Assembly (NCBI GenBank): GCA_009692425.1 | Contig: SHZF01000015.1 | Span: 1 to 64,000 of the forward strand | DNA: 64,000 nucleotides | Reading direction: 5' to 3' | Source of the DNA: Myxococcales bacterium | GTDB taxonomy: Bacteria; Myxococcota_A; UBA9042 | Shown here: one piece after another, positions 46,201-54,554 of the stretch | Layout: the number at the start of each line of letters is the position of its first letter | How positions within the stretch are numbered: position 1 is the stretch's first letter | Position numbers and translations under genes: made by a program | Notes under the pieces: model-generated | Database searches by the model: none | What the model was told of the DNA's origin: nothing | What the model saw: only the letters and a program-made list of their open reading frames with translations

Positions 46201-48626
46201 CGGGCAAGTGCGCGGCGGGCCAACCGCGCGCGTGCGACGACGCAAAGGTCTGCACCGACGACAGTTGCGCCGACTCGACGGGCAGTTGCGTGTACGCGCC
46301 CAATGCGGTCGCTTGCGAAGACGGCAACAAGTGCACGGCGCCAGATGTGTGCGCCGGCGGGTCGTGCGCGGCCGGGGCTGCCAAGGACTGCGACGACAAG
46401 GATGCATGCACCAACGACAAGTGCGATGCCTCGTCGGGAGGCTGCGTATTCGTGCCGATTGTTGGCTGCGGCGGCAACTGCAAGGTCGCGGACGACTGCA
46501 ACGACCAGAACCCGTGCACGACGGACCTGTGCTCGAACCTGCTGTGTGCGTACCAGAACAACGCCGACGTGTGCTCGGACGGCAACCCGTGCACGTTGCT
46601 CGACGCGTGCAAGAACGGCGGCTGTGTCGCGGGCGCCGCCAAAGGCTGCGACGACGGACAGCCCTGCACGAACGACAGTTGCAACCCGACCGATGGCGCG
46701 TGTGTGACGGTGAGCAACACGGCGCCGTGCGACGACGGCAACCAGTGTACCCAAGGTGACCTCTGCGGCGGCGGCAAGTGCACGGCGGGACAACCCAAGG
46801 CGTGCGATGACAAGAACGCCTGCACGGTGGACGGCTGCGACCCCAGCACCGGCGCTTGCACGGTCAAGGCTGACGATGCCGCGAAGTGTGACGACGGCAA
46901 CGCGTGTTCGACGGGTGATGCGTGCGTGGCCGGCAAGTGCGTCGGCGTCGCCGTCGTGTGCGACGACAAGAACGTCTGCACACAAGACGCGTGCACCGCC
47001 GCGAACGGCCAATGCGCGTACTCCGATGTCGCGGGCGGCCCGTGCGACGACGACTCGAAGTGCACCACGGGCGACGCTTGCCTGGGCGGCAAGTGCCAAC
47101 CGGGCACCGCCAAGGTCTGCATGGACAACAACACATGCACGGCCGACTCGTGCGACCCGGCCACGGCGAACTGCGCGTTCAATGCGCTTACTGACGGCAC
47201 GGCGTGCAGCGACGGCAACCTGTGCACGCTCAACGACACATGCGGCGGTGCCGTGTGCAAGCCGAAGTCGAGCGTGGCGTGCGGCGACAGCAACATGTGC
47301 ACCAGCGACCAATGCAACAAAACGACGGGGTTGTGCGAGTACGGGCCCGACCTGGGGAAGAACGGCGCGTCTTGCGCGAGCAACTCGCCCGTCAACAAGC
47401 GCTGCTGGAACGGGGTTTGCCTGATCCCGTGGGCCCGCGCGTTGGCGACGGCCGGCGGCTTCACGTCGGGTGCGGCCCCGCGCCCAGATTTAGCGGCCAC
47501 GTGGGGTGCGAGCAGCAAGGGCGAACTCGGCACGGGCAGCCTCGTCGCCAGCTCGGTGCCCGTCATGCCGAAACTGGCCGGCTCTGTGGATGGCGTCACG
47601 CTCGGGTTGGACCACGGGTGCGCGTTGGTCGATATCCCCAGTTCCAACGGCACCTCCGGTCTCGCGATCCAGTGCTGGGGCGCGGGCACTGCGGGCCAGT
47701 TGGGCGACGGATTGTCACAGGATTCCGCAACGCCGGTGAAGGCAGACGGCAGCGGCGCCAAGATCGGTGTCTTGGCCACGACGACGTGGGCCCCCCTGCA
47801 CGTCGATGCGGGCGACCAGTTCTCGTGCGCGGCCTACGACAAATACGAACTGACCACGACGACCAAGGCCGTACGCTGCTGGGGCACCAACACGTACGGG
47901 CAGTTGGGCGCGGCCAATCCGACGAAGGGGAGCGCTGTCCCCGTGCAGGTGCCCAACGTCGGCGGCGCGCACGCCGTTTCCGCCGGTGGTGGCCACGCGT
48001 GTGCGCTGACGCAGTCGGGCCTGCATTGTTGGGGCCGCAACGAGAACGGCCAGGTTGGCAACGGCACCACGGGTATGAGCCTGGCGCCGGTACTCGTGTT
48101 GGCCCAGTCGAAGGGCGAGGTATACGCGGTCTCCGCCGGCACGAAGCACACCTGCGCAATCCGCAGCCCGAACCGCACCGTGCTGTGCTGGGGCTTGAAC
48201 AGCGATGGCCAGTGCGGCCTCAGCGCCGGCAGCCCCGGTAGCGTCGTGCTGCCGACCAACGTGCAGCTCGGCGCCGGCCCCTTGCAGCTTGCCTTGGCGA
48301 TCGCGGCGGGGGAAAAGCACACGTGCGCGGTCATCAAGACTTCAGACAGTTCCTGGCGCGTGTACTGTTGGGGCGCCAATGGCGACGGCCAACTGGGCAT
48401 CGGCTCGAACGCAGCGTCGCATGTGCCGAAGAAGGTGCTGCAGTCGGCGGGAGGCAGCGAGTTTGCCGACCTCGTCGGCGTGCTGGCGGGCCGCAAGCAC
48501 TCGTGCGGCGTGCACGGCAACGGCTCCGTGTGGTGCTGGGGCGCGGGCGGCGACGGCCAACTCGGGCAGGGCGCGATGGTCGGCTCGACCGTGCCAGTCA
48601 TGGTGTCTGGTTCTGCGCCAAAGTAG
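43218..48626 (+). CDS. Giant Cys-rich repeat lipoprotein with C-terminal RCC1 propeller
   Basis: This is a protein of 1802 residues. The lipoprotein signal ends L-P-A-A-C at about residue 33. An Asp/Ala-rich linker extends to ~110. A Cys-rich region of about 1190 residues (to ~1375) contains 45 motifs by count. Type A has the form C-S-D-G-D-x-C-T-x-G-D-x-C-x-x-G-x-C and type B the form C-D-D-x-N-x-C-T-x-D-x-C-D. They mostly alternate. Residues ~1395-1800 hold seven RCC1-type repeats with C-W-G-x-N-x-x-G motifs (the first degenerate), the number needed for one seven-bladed beta-propeller. Probably a rigid disulfide-rich stalk displaying a propeller at the surface; ligand unknown. GGAG lies five bases before the ATG. 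It shares Cys motifs with the protein at 1-4785. Confidence 0.9.
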   Translation: MRPHRTKPPAARRTGRHACALAALVLLPAACLDDFQTDAQLEQALARANAADAALDGTDGAADIVDAVDAANLVDSLVDATSDGKDGPESDADASGDGVLALDATATDCDGCPKCQVDEDCKGTQAIDLCLQKWSCLKQNGWGQCVQVLRADAVACPSGGTACQASACDPATGKCQSQPASDGSPCSDLNGCTYGDACAAGACKPGAPKTCDDGNPCSKDECDPASATCVALPQAGTCTDFDPCTVGDTCANGTCKTFPKKCDDGESCTKDDCDPEAPGCVYLALTATCSDGDPCTVGDKCAQKECKPGASKACDDGNPCTINACDAASGDCAAVNSQAPCSDNNPCTIGDLCGGGLCVPGASKNCDDGNTCTNDACNAGSGDCSFVKNFSPCTDNNACTQGDICDSGACKSGAPKGCNDANPCTVDLCDAANGACSVLFNAAACDDGDGCSVNDQCQEGKCAAGPLKTCADLDTCTADACDAKSGGCTFAKIAGCGGFCSADTDCNDQNPCTVNACIQAKCAFPPNGEPCSDGDACSVGDQCSSGACKPGVPANCDDGNPCTDDPCAKATGACAHAANSATCSDNNACTLGDTCAANQCVAGVAKACDDSNPCTTDACDPVSGSCAATNHTGACSDGNPCTVGDGCGGGVCNSGAVLPCDDQNPCTNDACDVGDGVCKGKPNAATCSDGNACTQGDVCAAGACKPGVTLDCNDGNPCTTDACSVATGACSQSFNTAPCDDLNACTQDDGCGGGKCAPGVATACSDGNACTTDGCDASSGGCTSQPIVGCGGNCTKDSDCNDQNPCTTDSCTGGKCAFAPNTAGCEDSDPCTEADKCAGGQCQPGAAKPCSDGSVCTDDVCDKATGACNGTPNALPCSDGDACSIGEACVGGSCTGGKPVACNDGKVCTDDKCDAQSGACGFVINVAACSDGDACSVGDACAAGSCKAGPAKVCDDQNPCTNNACDKANGTCGEVNNAAPCTDANPCTLGDVCAAGKCAAGQPRACDDAKVCTDDSCADSTGSCVYAPNAVACEDGNKCTAPDVCAGGSCAAGAAKDCDDKDACTNDKCDASSGGCVFVPIVGCGGNCKVADDCNDQNPCTTDLCSNLLCAYQNNADVCSDGNPCTLLDACKNGGCVAGAAKGCDDGQPCTNDSCNPTDGACVTVSNTAPCDDGNQCTQGDLCGGGKCTAGQPKACDDKNACTVDGCDPSTGACTVKADDAAKCDDGNACSTGDACVAGKCVGVAVVCDDKNVCTQDACTAANGQCAYSDVAGGPCDDDSKCTTGDACLGGKCQPGTAKVCMDNNTCTADSCDPATANCAFNALTDGTACSDGNLCTLNDTCGGAVCKPKSSVACGDSNMCTSDQCNKTTGLCEYGPDLGKNGASCASNSPVNKRCWNGVCLIPWARALATAGGFTSGAAPRPDLAATWGASSKGELGTGSLVASSVPVMPKLAGSVDGVTLGLDHGCALVDIPSSNGTSGLAIQCWGAGTAGQLGDGLSQDSATPVKADGSGAKIGVLATTTWAPLHVDAGDQFSCAAYDKYELTTTTKAVRCWGTNTYGQLGAANPTKGSAVPVQVPNVGGAHAVSAGGGHACALTQSGLHCWGRNENGQVGNGTTGMSLAPVLVLAQSKGEVYAVSAGTKHTCAIRSPNRTVLCWGLNSDGQCGLSAGSPGSVVLPTNVQLGAGPLQLALAIAAGEKHTCAVIKTSDSSWRVYCWGANGDGQLGIGSNAASHVPKKVLQSAGGSEFADLVGVLAGRKHSCGVHGNGSVWCWGAGGDGQLGQGAMVGSTVPVMVSGSAPK
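44703..47348 (+). repeat. Three tandem 882-bp higher-order repeats in the Cys-rich region
   Basis: The Cys codon of G-C-G-G-[NF]-C recurs at 44703, 45585 and 46467. The first Cys codon of the C-N-D-Q-N-P-C-T motif recurs at 44733, 45615 and 46497. The next motif's first Cys is at 44808, 45690 and 46572. All spacings are exactly 882 bases (294 codons). Each block holds eleven Cys motifs in the order B-(A-B)x5. The preceding twelve motifs (about 43776-44690) may be a decayed extra copy. Confidence 0.9.
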
Positions 48627-48925
48627 CCAGCCCCGATCCGCCGCCTTCGGCACAGCTCTGCGTTGTCACTGCGGAATCGGCGTTCGAAGTACCGGGTGTA
48701 CGTTTTCACGCCGATTCCTTGCTCCGCCTTGTCGAGCGCAAGCGAGCCAACCGGCAACGCGCAGCCGAATTCGGCGGCCGGGGATGGGAGGCGGCAGTGG
48801 TTCCTGGCCAGCCTGAATCCACCACCCTGGAACCTCTCCGGGCCAGCGCGAGACCTTGCGCCGGCCCACCGCAAACCCGACAATGCGCACCGCAAGCGCT
48901 TCTGGCACCCCCGCTAGGACTCGAC
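48627..48925. other. Intergenic region between giant lipoprotein and fibrinogen-like gene
   Basis: About 300 bases without a credible gene. Short frames exist on both strands but lack ribosome sites and coding character. No clear terminator hairpin with a T-run or promoter pair was recognised. Confidence 0.5.
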
Positions 48926-50722
48926 ATGACACGCACGCCACTCGTCGCTAGGTTCACGGGGACGCTGCTCGCGGCCCTGTTCACGGGTGCTCTGTGCGCC
49001 CCGGGGTCGGCCCAGGCGGCGACGCTCGCCACCCAAGGCATCCTGCGCTCCGCACAAGGCGGGCCCGTCGCGGACGGCAACTACCTGCTGGTGGTGACGC
49101 TGTACGATGCCGCCGATGCGCAGAAACCGTTGCACGAGGAGTTGCACAAGACCGTCGAAGTGCAAGGTGGCCTGTTCGCCCTCCAGTTCGGCAGCATCAA
49201 GCCGATCCCCGACGACCTGCTCGCCGCGGGGACGGCGCTGTGGGTCGGCGTGAGCGTGGGCAGCGACCCGGAATTGCCGCGCGCAAAGCTGGTCGCGGTC
49301 GCGCGGGCCTGGTACGCCGCCAACGCGGGAGCGGGGTCGTTTCCCTATGCGGCTTCGGACAAGCCCGGCGGCGCCGCCACCGGCCTGCAATGCACCGGCT
49401 GCGTCGGCGGCGCACACATCGCAGCGGGTGCCATCGACGCCAAGCACGTCGCGTTCACTTATGCGGGGTCCGCCAGCAAGGGCGGTCCCGCCGATCTGGC
49501 ACTGGTGGCGAAGACGGCGGATCAGGCCAAAGTCGCGGACTCCGCGCTGCAAGCCAAAGTCGCCGAGAACGCACTGTCGGCAGCCAAGGCCGACGACCTC
49601 GCCTGCAAGGGCTGCATCACCTACGGCCACCTGCACCCCGATGTGCCCAAGAGCTTGCTGTCAGTCGCCGGCGGCACATTGACGGGACCGCTCGTGGCGT
49701 CCAAGGGCGTCGATCTGCAGGGCTCCGTGCTGGCGGGCGCACAATTCGCCGAAGTCGACATCGCCAAGACGGCCTGCGACGCCGGCCACAAGGGCATGCT
49801 GGCGACGACGGCGGCGGGCGCGCTGTACTTCTGCCTCGGCACGCAGTGGAAGAAGGTGGCGCTGTGTGGTGGCGACTGCAAACTGGCGGGCGCGGTAGCG
49901 TGTAGCCTGCCGATTACGGACGAGTGCGGCGAGGTCGGGTCGTGCTCGGGCACCGGGTCGTACTGTGATGGCAGCAAGGTGTGCGCCGCGAATGGCTGCG
50001 TCGGCCCCGGCGAGAGCGCCGCCACCGCTCTGGCGTCGTGCGCCGCGCTGAAGAAACTTGCCGCCACGCTGCCGGACGGCACCTACTGGATCAACCCGAC
50101 GGGCGCGGTCGGTGGCGCGTTCCAGGCGTGGTGCGACATGACCACGAACGGCGGCGGCTGGACGCGCTGCCTGGCGCACCGCTACCTGCCGACCCTGCCG
50201 GCGAGCTTCAAGAAGACCTGGGTATCGACGGTGTGGTCCACGGGGGGCAAGTACGCCTTTGCCGACTCCGCCGATGGCACGGACTACGGCAACTTCTGCA
50301 CGCTGCTTGCGGCCCAGTCGACGCAGTTCTATGGCCGCGCGCGTTATCCTGTTGGATTCGCTACTAATTTTGCCACGACGACGCTCGCACTGCCGGCCAA
50401 CTTCTTTGACGCCGGATCGCAGGTCATCGCGAAGGGCAACGGCAACCATGCGATCGCCAAGGACAACGGCACGAACGGCCAGGGCCACTTCGAGATCGGC
50501 TGCACGACGTCGTATAGCGCCAACAAGATGCAGGGCATCCACGCCCTGTGCTTGTCTGACGGTGCCAAGTACCAGGCGCAGCACACGGGCTGGACCGACG
50601 GTCAGCACCCGGGGTCGTGTCCGGACTCGTCGAGCCAGGCGTGCACGTGCTCGCAGAGCCAGTACTGTGGCGGCAGCAACGCGCTCGAGAAGGGCATCGT
50701 GATGACACTGTACTTGCGCTAG
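48926..50722 (+). CDS. Secreted fibrinogen-like domain protein
   Basis: This is a protein of 598 residues with a Sec signal peptide (cleavage after A-Q-A at about 32). Residues ~35-145 form a beta-sandwich of the type common in bacterial tail-fibre-like and collagen-like proteins (G-N-Y-L-L-V-V-T-L-Y-D-A-A-D, then W-V-G-V-S-V-G-S-D-P-E-L-P-R). The centre is Ala/Lys-rich with paired Cys (C-T-G-C, C-K-G-C). From ~375 a fibrinogen-related C-terminal domain begins: S-C-A-A-L-K, D-G-T-Y-W-I-N-P and C-D-M-T-T-N-G-G-G-W-T. The latter usually binds sugars or acetylated ligands. AGGA precedes the ATG. It lies in a row of exported proteins and is likely a surface or secreted binding protein; the ligand is unknown. 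Confidence 0.8.
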   Translation: MTRTPLVARFTGTLLAALFTGALCAPGSAQAATLATQGILRSAQGGPVADGNYLLVVTLYDAADAQKPLHEELHKTVEVQGGLFALQFGSIKPIPDDLLAAGTALWVGVSVGSDPELPRAKLVAVARAWYAANAGAGSFPYAASDKPGGAATGLQCTGCVGGAHIAAGAIDAKHVAFTYAGSASKGGPADLALVAKTADQAKVADSALQAKVAENALSAAKADDLACKGCITYGHLHPDVPKSLLSVAGGTLTGPLVASKGVDLQGSVLAGAQFAEVDIAKTACDAGHKGMLATTAAGALYFCLGTQWKKVALCGGDCKLAGAVACSLPITDECGEVGSCSGTGSYCDGSKVCAANGCVGPGESAATALASCAALKKLAATLPDGTYWINPTGAVGGAFQAWCDMTTNGGGWTRCLAHRYLPTLPASFKKTWVSTVWSTGGKYAFADSADGTDYGNFCTLLAAQSTQFYGRARYPVGFATNFATTTLALPANFFDAGSQVIAKGNGNHAIAKDNGTNGQGHFEIGCTTSYSANKMQGIHALCLSDGAKYQAQHTGWTDGQHPGSCPDSSSQACTCSQSQYCGGSNALEKGIVMTLYLR

Positions 50723-50757
50723 CTCCCTTCGGCTGTCGCGACATGGACGACTACCCC

Positions 50758-53202
50758 ATGATTCTTGTGTGCTTTCGTCAAGGCCGGCTGGCCGCCACTT
50801 TGTTCGTCGCCGCTGCCGTGGCCTGCAAGACTCCGCCCCCACCGACGGCTTTCGCGACGTCTGACGGGGCCGCGAGCGATGCGGCAGGCGGTGGACCGGA
50901 CGCTGACGGAACAGCAGGTGCGACGGGCGACATTGCGGTCGCCGATCCAGACACGGTGTCGGTCAACGGCCCTGCGGACGCCCACGCCGACATGCTGGAT
51001 GTGGCCGCCGACGCCACCGCAGCGCCGGACGTCCCCGTCGCGCCAGATGCCACCACGCCGCCCGACACCGCTCCCGACACGGCATGTTCGGGCGACGCGT
51101 GTCCGCCCGCTCCGCAAGGCCCGCTGTTCGGCGTCGGCCTTGGCAGCCACCACTCGTGCGCCGTGCGTGCCGACGGCACCCTGTGGTGTTGGGGCAGCAA
51201 CGAGCGCGGCGCCCTGGGCAGCGCGGGCGTGCCGACGACGCCGAAACCGGTCCAGGTCGGCAAGTCCAAATGGCTGGCCGTCGCGGCGGGCGCCGACCAC
51301 AGCTGCGCGATCGCGGCCGACCAGGGCGTCGCGTGCTGGGGCCTCGCCGAACTCGGCCAGAGTGGCCCGAGCAAGGACAGCGAAATCTTCACACCGACCG
51401 CCGTGTCGGGGTTGAGCGGGGCGGTCTCCATCGCGGCCGGCGAGCGCCACTCGTGCGCCGTGCACGGCGGCGGCAAGGTGTCGTGTTGGGGGCACGGTGT
51501 CGAGGGCCAGTTGGGCAAGGACATCGCCTCGAGTTCGACGCCCGTCCTCGTCGCGCTGGCTGATGCCAAGGCGGTCGTGGCCGGTGCCTACCATTCGTGC
51601 GCGCTGCTGACGGACGGCACCGTGTGGTGCTGGGGCAGCAACGGCGAGGGGCAGCTCGGCAATGGCGGCCAGCAGGCCAGCGGCCCGGTCAAGGCCGACA
51701 CCGAAGTCGTGTTCAGCGCGCTGGCGGCAGGCGGCAATCACGTGTGTGGCGTCGCCGCAACCGGGCTTTATTGCTGGGGCGAAGGCGACGACGGCCAACT
51801 CGGCAACCCGACCCAGTCCGTCCAGGTCGTGCCGTGGGGCCCCGTCAAGCTCGCAGCCAAACCGAAAGCCGTGGCGGCAGGGGCCCAATCGACATGCGCG
51901 CTGCTGGTCGACGGCAAGGTGCAGTGCTGGGGCGACGCACCGTACGGCGGCTTGGGCCAAGGCCCCGGAATCGCCAAGTCCCCGACTGCCGGCACCCCCG
52001 CTATCGGCGTCAGCGATGGCGTCGGTGTCGCGTGCGGGCTCTCGCACTGCTGCAGTTGGAGCGCGACCAAGCTGTGGTGCTGGGGCTGGAACGCGCGCGG
52101 CCAACTCGGCAACGGCACGATGGGTGCGTCGTTCGCGCCGTCGCCCGTGGCCGTGACGGGAGCGGTCGAACTCGCCGCGGGCATGCTGCACACCTGCGCG
52201 CGGTTGGCGTCGGGCAAGGTGGCGTGTTGGGGCGGCGGGGCGTACGGGCAGTTGGGGCAAGGTGGTCAGGCACCGTCCGAGAAGCCGGTCGAAGTCAGCG
52301 GGCTGGTCGATGCCGTCTCGATCGGCGCAGGCCAGGTCCGATCGTGTGCGGTGCGCAAGGACGGCTCGGCCCAGTGCTGGGGCTCGAACGTCGACAGCGC
52401 CCTCGGCACGGGTGCGCCCGACGCGGCGGCGCTGGTGCCGGTCACGGTGATGGGCAACAAGGCCCTCGCCTTACCCGCGGTTGGCCATGTATTCACGTGC
52501 TTTCTCGCCCAGGATGCGACGGTCTGGTGCGCCGGCAAGCTGCCGACGGACGAGGGCCAGAGCAGCCCCAACCTCGTGCTCACCAAGGTCGTCGGCTTGT
52601 CCAACGTTGACGCCGTGGTGGCGAGCGACGAACATGCGTGTGCGCTAGTAGACGGCGACATGCAGTGCTGGGGCGAGAACGGCTTCGCACAGTTCGGCAC
52701 CGGCAACACCGACCCCAGCGAGGTGCCCAAGAAGGTCGTCGGCAAGGCGGATTTCGTGCTCGTGGCCACGGCAACGGACCACTCGTGCGGCGTGACGGGC
52801 GGCAAGAGCGCGTGGTGCTGGGGCGCCGGCGCTTTCGGCCAACTCGCCACGGGCAAGCTCGACGACAGCGCGGTACCGGTCGCCGCGGCTGGCTTGGCGG
52901 GCGCGACGAAACTGGCGGTGGGCTACCGCTTCACGTGCTTCGGCGACGCAGCCGGCAGCTTGAAGTGCGTGGGCACCAACGCAACGGGGCAACTCGGCGC
53001 TGACGTGCCCGACACCACCAAGCTCGTGCCTGTCGTCGTCCAGGGGCTGACCGGCGTCAAGCAAGTCGTGGCAGGTCATTCCCACGCGTGCGCGCTCAGC
53101 GCGACCGGGCAGGTGTCGTGCTGGGGCGCCAGCGACGAGGGCGCGGTCGGCAACGGCAAGGCGCTTGTGTTCACCCCCGTCGTCGCCCTCGGGTTGCCGT
53201 AG
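50758..53202 (+). CDS. RCC1-repeat lipoprotein with fourteen repeats
   Basis: This is a protein of 814 residues. The signal ends A-A-V-A-C at about residue 24, and an Asp/Ala/Pro-rich linker reaches ~120. The rest contains fourteen RCC1-type repeats of about 50 residues, each with H-x-C-A-[VIL] and C-W-G-x-x-x-x-G motifs; two are degenerate (C-A-G-K and C-V-G-T). Fourteen would make two seven-bladed beta-propellers in tandem. The paired Cys per blade could form disulfides in the periplasm or outside the cell. The ATG at 50758 gives a typical signal peptide; an in-frame ATG at 50743 adds M-D-D-Y-P. Partners unknown; the single-propeller lipoprotein at 43218 is related in this part. Confidence 0.85.
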   Translation: MILVCFRQGRLAATLFVAAAVACKTPPPPTAFATSDGAASDAAGGGPDADGTAGATGDIAVADPDTVSVNGPADAHADMLDVAADATAAPDVPVAPDATTPPDTAPDTACSGDACPPAPQGPLFGVGLGSHHSCAVRADGTLWCWGSNERGALGSAGVPTTPKPVQVGKSKWLAVAAGADHSCAIAADQGVACWGLAELGQSGPSKDSEIFTPTAVSGLSGAVSIAAGERHSCAVHGGGKVSCWGHGVEGQLGKDIASSSTPVLVALADAKAVVAGAYHSCALLTDGTVWCWGSNGEGQLGNGGQQASGPVKADTEVVFSALAAGGNHVCGVAATGLYCWGEGDDGQLGNPTQSVQVVPWGPVKLAAKPKAVAAGAQSTCALLVDGKVQCWGDAPYGGLGQGPGIAKSPTAGTPAIGVSDGVGVACGLSHCCSWSATKLWCWGWNARGQLGNGTMGASFAPSPVAVTGAVELAAGMLHTCARLASGKVACWGGGAYGQLGQGGQAPSEKPVEVSGLVDAVSIGAGQVRSCAVRKDGSAQCWGSNVDSALGTGAPDAAALVPVTVMGNKALALPAVGHVFTCFLAQDATVWCAGKLPTDEGQSSPNLVLTKVVGLSNVDAVVASDEHACALVDGDMQCWGENGFAQFGTGNTDPSEVPKKVVGKADFVLVATATDHSCGVTGGKSAWCWGAGAFGQLATGKLDDSAVPVAAAGLAGATKLAVGYRFTCFGDAAGSLKCVGTNATGQLGADVPDTTKLVPVVVQGLTGVKQVVAGHSHACALSATGQVSCWGASDEGAVGNGKALVFTPVVALGLP

Positions 53203-53271
53203 CGACCGATGCGTTTTCGCCATCGGCGGTGCCGCCGTCGCGCGCTTGCCGCTTCGTGAAGGAGAGCAGCC

Positions 53272-54120
53272 ATGTTTCGCCATGACGCCCTGCAGGGCGA
53301 GGTCATCGTCATTTCCGGCGGCGGTACCGGGCTGGGCCGCGCCATGGCCGAGCGGTTCGCGGCGCTGGGGGCGCGTGTCGGTGTGTTCGGGCGGCGCGAG
53401 GCGCCGTTGCAGGAAGTGGTCGGCGCCATCCAGGGCGCTGGCAGCCACGCCGCGTGGGCAACCGCAGACGTGCGCGACGCCGATCAGATCAAGGCGGCCA
53501 TCGACAGCCTCGAAAGGCAGTTGGGCCCTGCGACAGGCCTTGTGAACAACGCTGCGGGCAACTTCCTGGCCACGACCGAAGACCTGTCGCCCAACGCCTT
53601 CGACGCAATCGTGCGCATCGTGTTGCACGGCAGCTTCCACTGCACGCGCGACCTCGGCAGGCGCTGGATCGCACGCGGCACGCCCGGCAAGGTGCTCAGC
53701 ATCGTGACGACCTATGCGTGGACTGGCTCGGCGTTCGTGGTGCCGTCGGCGTGCGCCAAGGCCGGTGTCTTGGCGATGACGAAATCGCTGGCGGTCGAGT
53801 GGGCTACCTATGGCATTCGCCTGAACGCAATCGCACCGGGCCCGTTTCCGACCGAAGGCGCGTTCAGCAAGCTGATGCCGAAGGAACTGGAAGAGGACGC
53901 CCTGCGCCAGGTGCCGCTCGGCCGCTTTGGCGACCCGGCGGAACTTGCGGACCTGGCCGTCTACCTGCTGGGGCCGGCGAGCGCGTACATGACAGGCGAG
54001 TGCGTGGTGCTCGATGGTGGGGAACACCTGAAGGCGGGACAGGAGTTCGCGCGCTTCGTCGATCTGCCGCGCGACGTGGTCAAGGGAATGATGGCGGCGC
54101 TGCGGCCGGCCCGGAGCTGA
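53272..54120 (+). CDS. Short-chain dehydrogenase, 2,4-dienoyl-CoA reductase-like
   Basis: This is an NAD(P)-dependent reductase of 282 residues. The cofactor motif is G-G-G-T-G-L-G-R-A near the N-terminus, followed by N-N-A-A-G-N-F. The usual SDR Y-x-x-x-K is replaced by S-A-C-A-K: the Lys is kept but the Tyr is absent. Both N-N-A-A-G-N-F and the missing Tyr are characteristic of 2,4-dienoyl-CoA reductases, which remove double bases of polyunsaturated fatty acyl-CoAs before beta-oxidation. The assignment rests on these motifs. A strong GAAGGAG site precedes the ATG. It is not obviously linked functionally to its neighbours. Confidence 0.82.
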   Translation: MFRHDALQGEVIVISGGGTGLGRAMAERFAALGARVGVFGRREAPLQEVVGAIQGAGSHAAWATADVRDADQIKAAIDSLERQLGPATGLVNNAAGNFLATTEDLSPNAFDAIVRIVLHGSFHCTRDLGRRWIARGTPGKVLSIVTTYAWTGSAFVVPSACAKAGVLAMTKSLAVEWATYGIRLNAIAPGPFPTEGAFSKLMPKELEEDALRQVPLGRFGDPAELADLAVYLLGPASAYMTGECVVLDGGEHLKAGQEFARFVDLPRDVVKGMMAALRPARS

Positions 54121-54554
54121 GCGGCACCCCGACCCCGTGGAACTGTGATACCAAATCCCTTGAATTCGGCTCGGTGCTCGCTCGCCCGCGACGGGACGAG
54201 CGTCGCGATCACGGACCGCGGCAAAGTCGTGGCGATGCTGGCTCCGCCGGCTGCCGACCTCGAAGGGCAGCCGCCACCACCGAGATTTCGCGCGCGTCAT
54301 CGCCGCAGGTGGCCGGCTTGCGACCCGGGTGGGCGACAAGACCTTCCCGGGACGCCGAATTAAGTCCAGATGCCAGGCGGAGCAATCGGTTGGGGCGAAG
54401 ACGTACTTGGATACGTTGAGCACCAACGCCGCCGCGACAACGACGCAGATGGGCCCAAGGCGGTGGATCCGGGGCCTCGCGGCACCTGTCCACTGCGCCC
54501 ACCGCCCGCTACACTCAGGCTTCCCCGGTTCCTCACAACCGCCGGAGCGCCGCC
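54121..54554. other. Gene-poor region with a decayed antitoxin-like frame
   Basis: About 430 bases between the SDR and SRPBCC genes. Apart from the antitoxin-like remnant described separately there is no supported gene. The part from about 54365 to 54440 is less GC-rich than the surroundings and could hold the promoter of the following gene. Confidence 0.5.
54145..54365 (+). pseudogene. Degenerate Phd/YefM-type antitoxin remnant
   Basis: One frame reads S-V-A-I-T-D-R-G-K-V-V-A-M-L-A-P. It closely resembles the V-T-I-T-x-x-G-K-P-V-A-x-L-V-P core of Phd/YefM antitoxins. The expected continuation, D-F-A-R-V-I-A-A-G-G-R-L-A-T, lies in a different frame a few dozen bases later (about 54285-54325), implying a frameshift. 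The usual N-terminal DNA-binding part is shortened. No toxin gene follows. Probably a relic of a type II toxin-antitoxin module. Confidence 0.4.

Noticed and set aside
43776..47348. Reading the Cys-rich arrays as EGF-like domains
   Set aside because: The Cys spacing (C-x6-C-x5-C type pairs with D-G-N/D between) does not match the six-Cys EGF pattern, so no EGF call was made.
44741..47779. A 1012-residue minus-strand frame, rich in Pro/Ser/His, opposite the Cys-rich stalk
   Set aside because: Its regularity only mirrors the repeated codons of the plus-strand gene. It lacks a start site and any recognisable fold.
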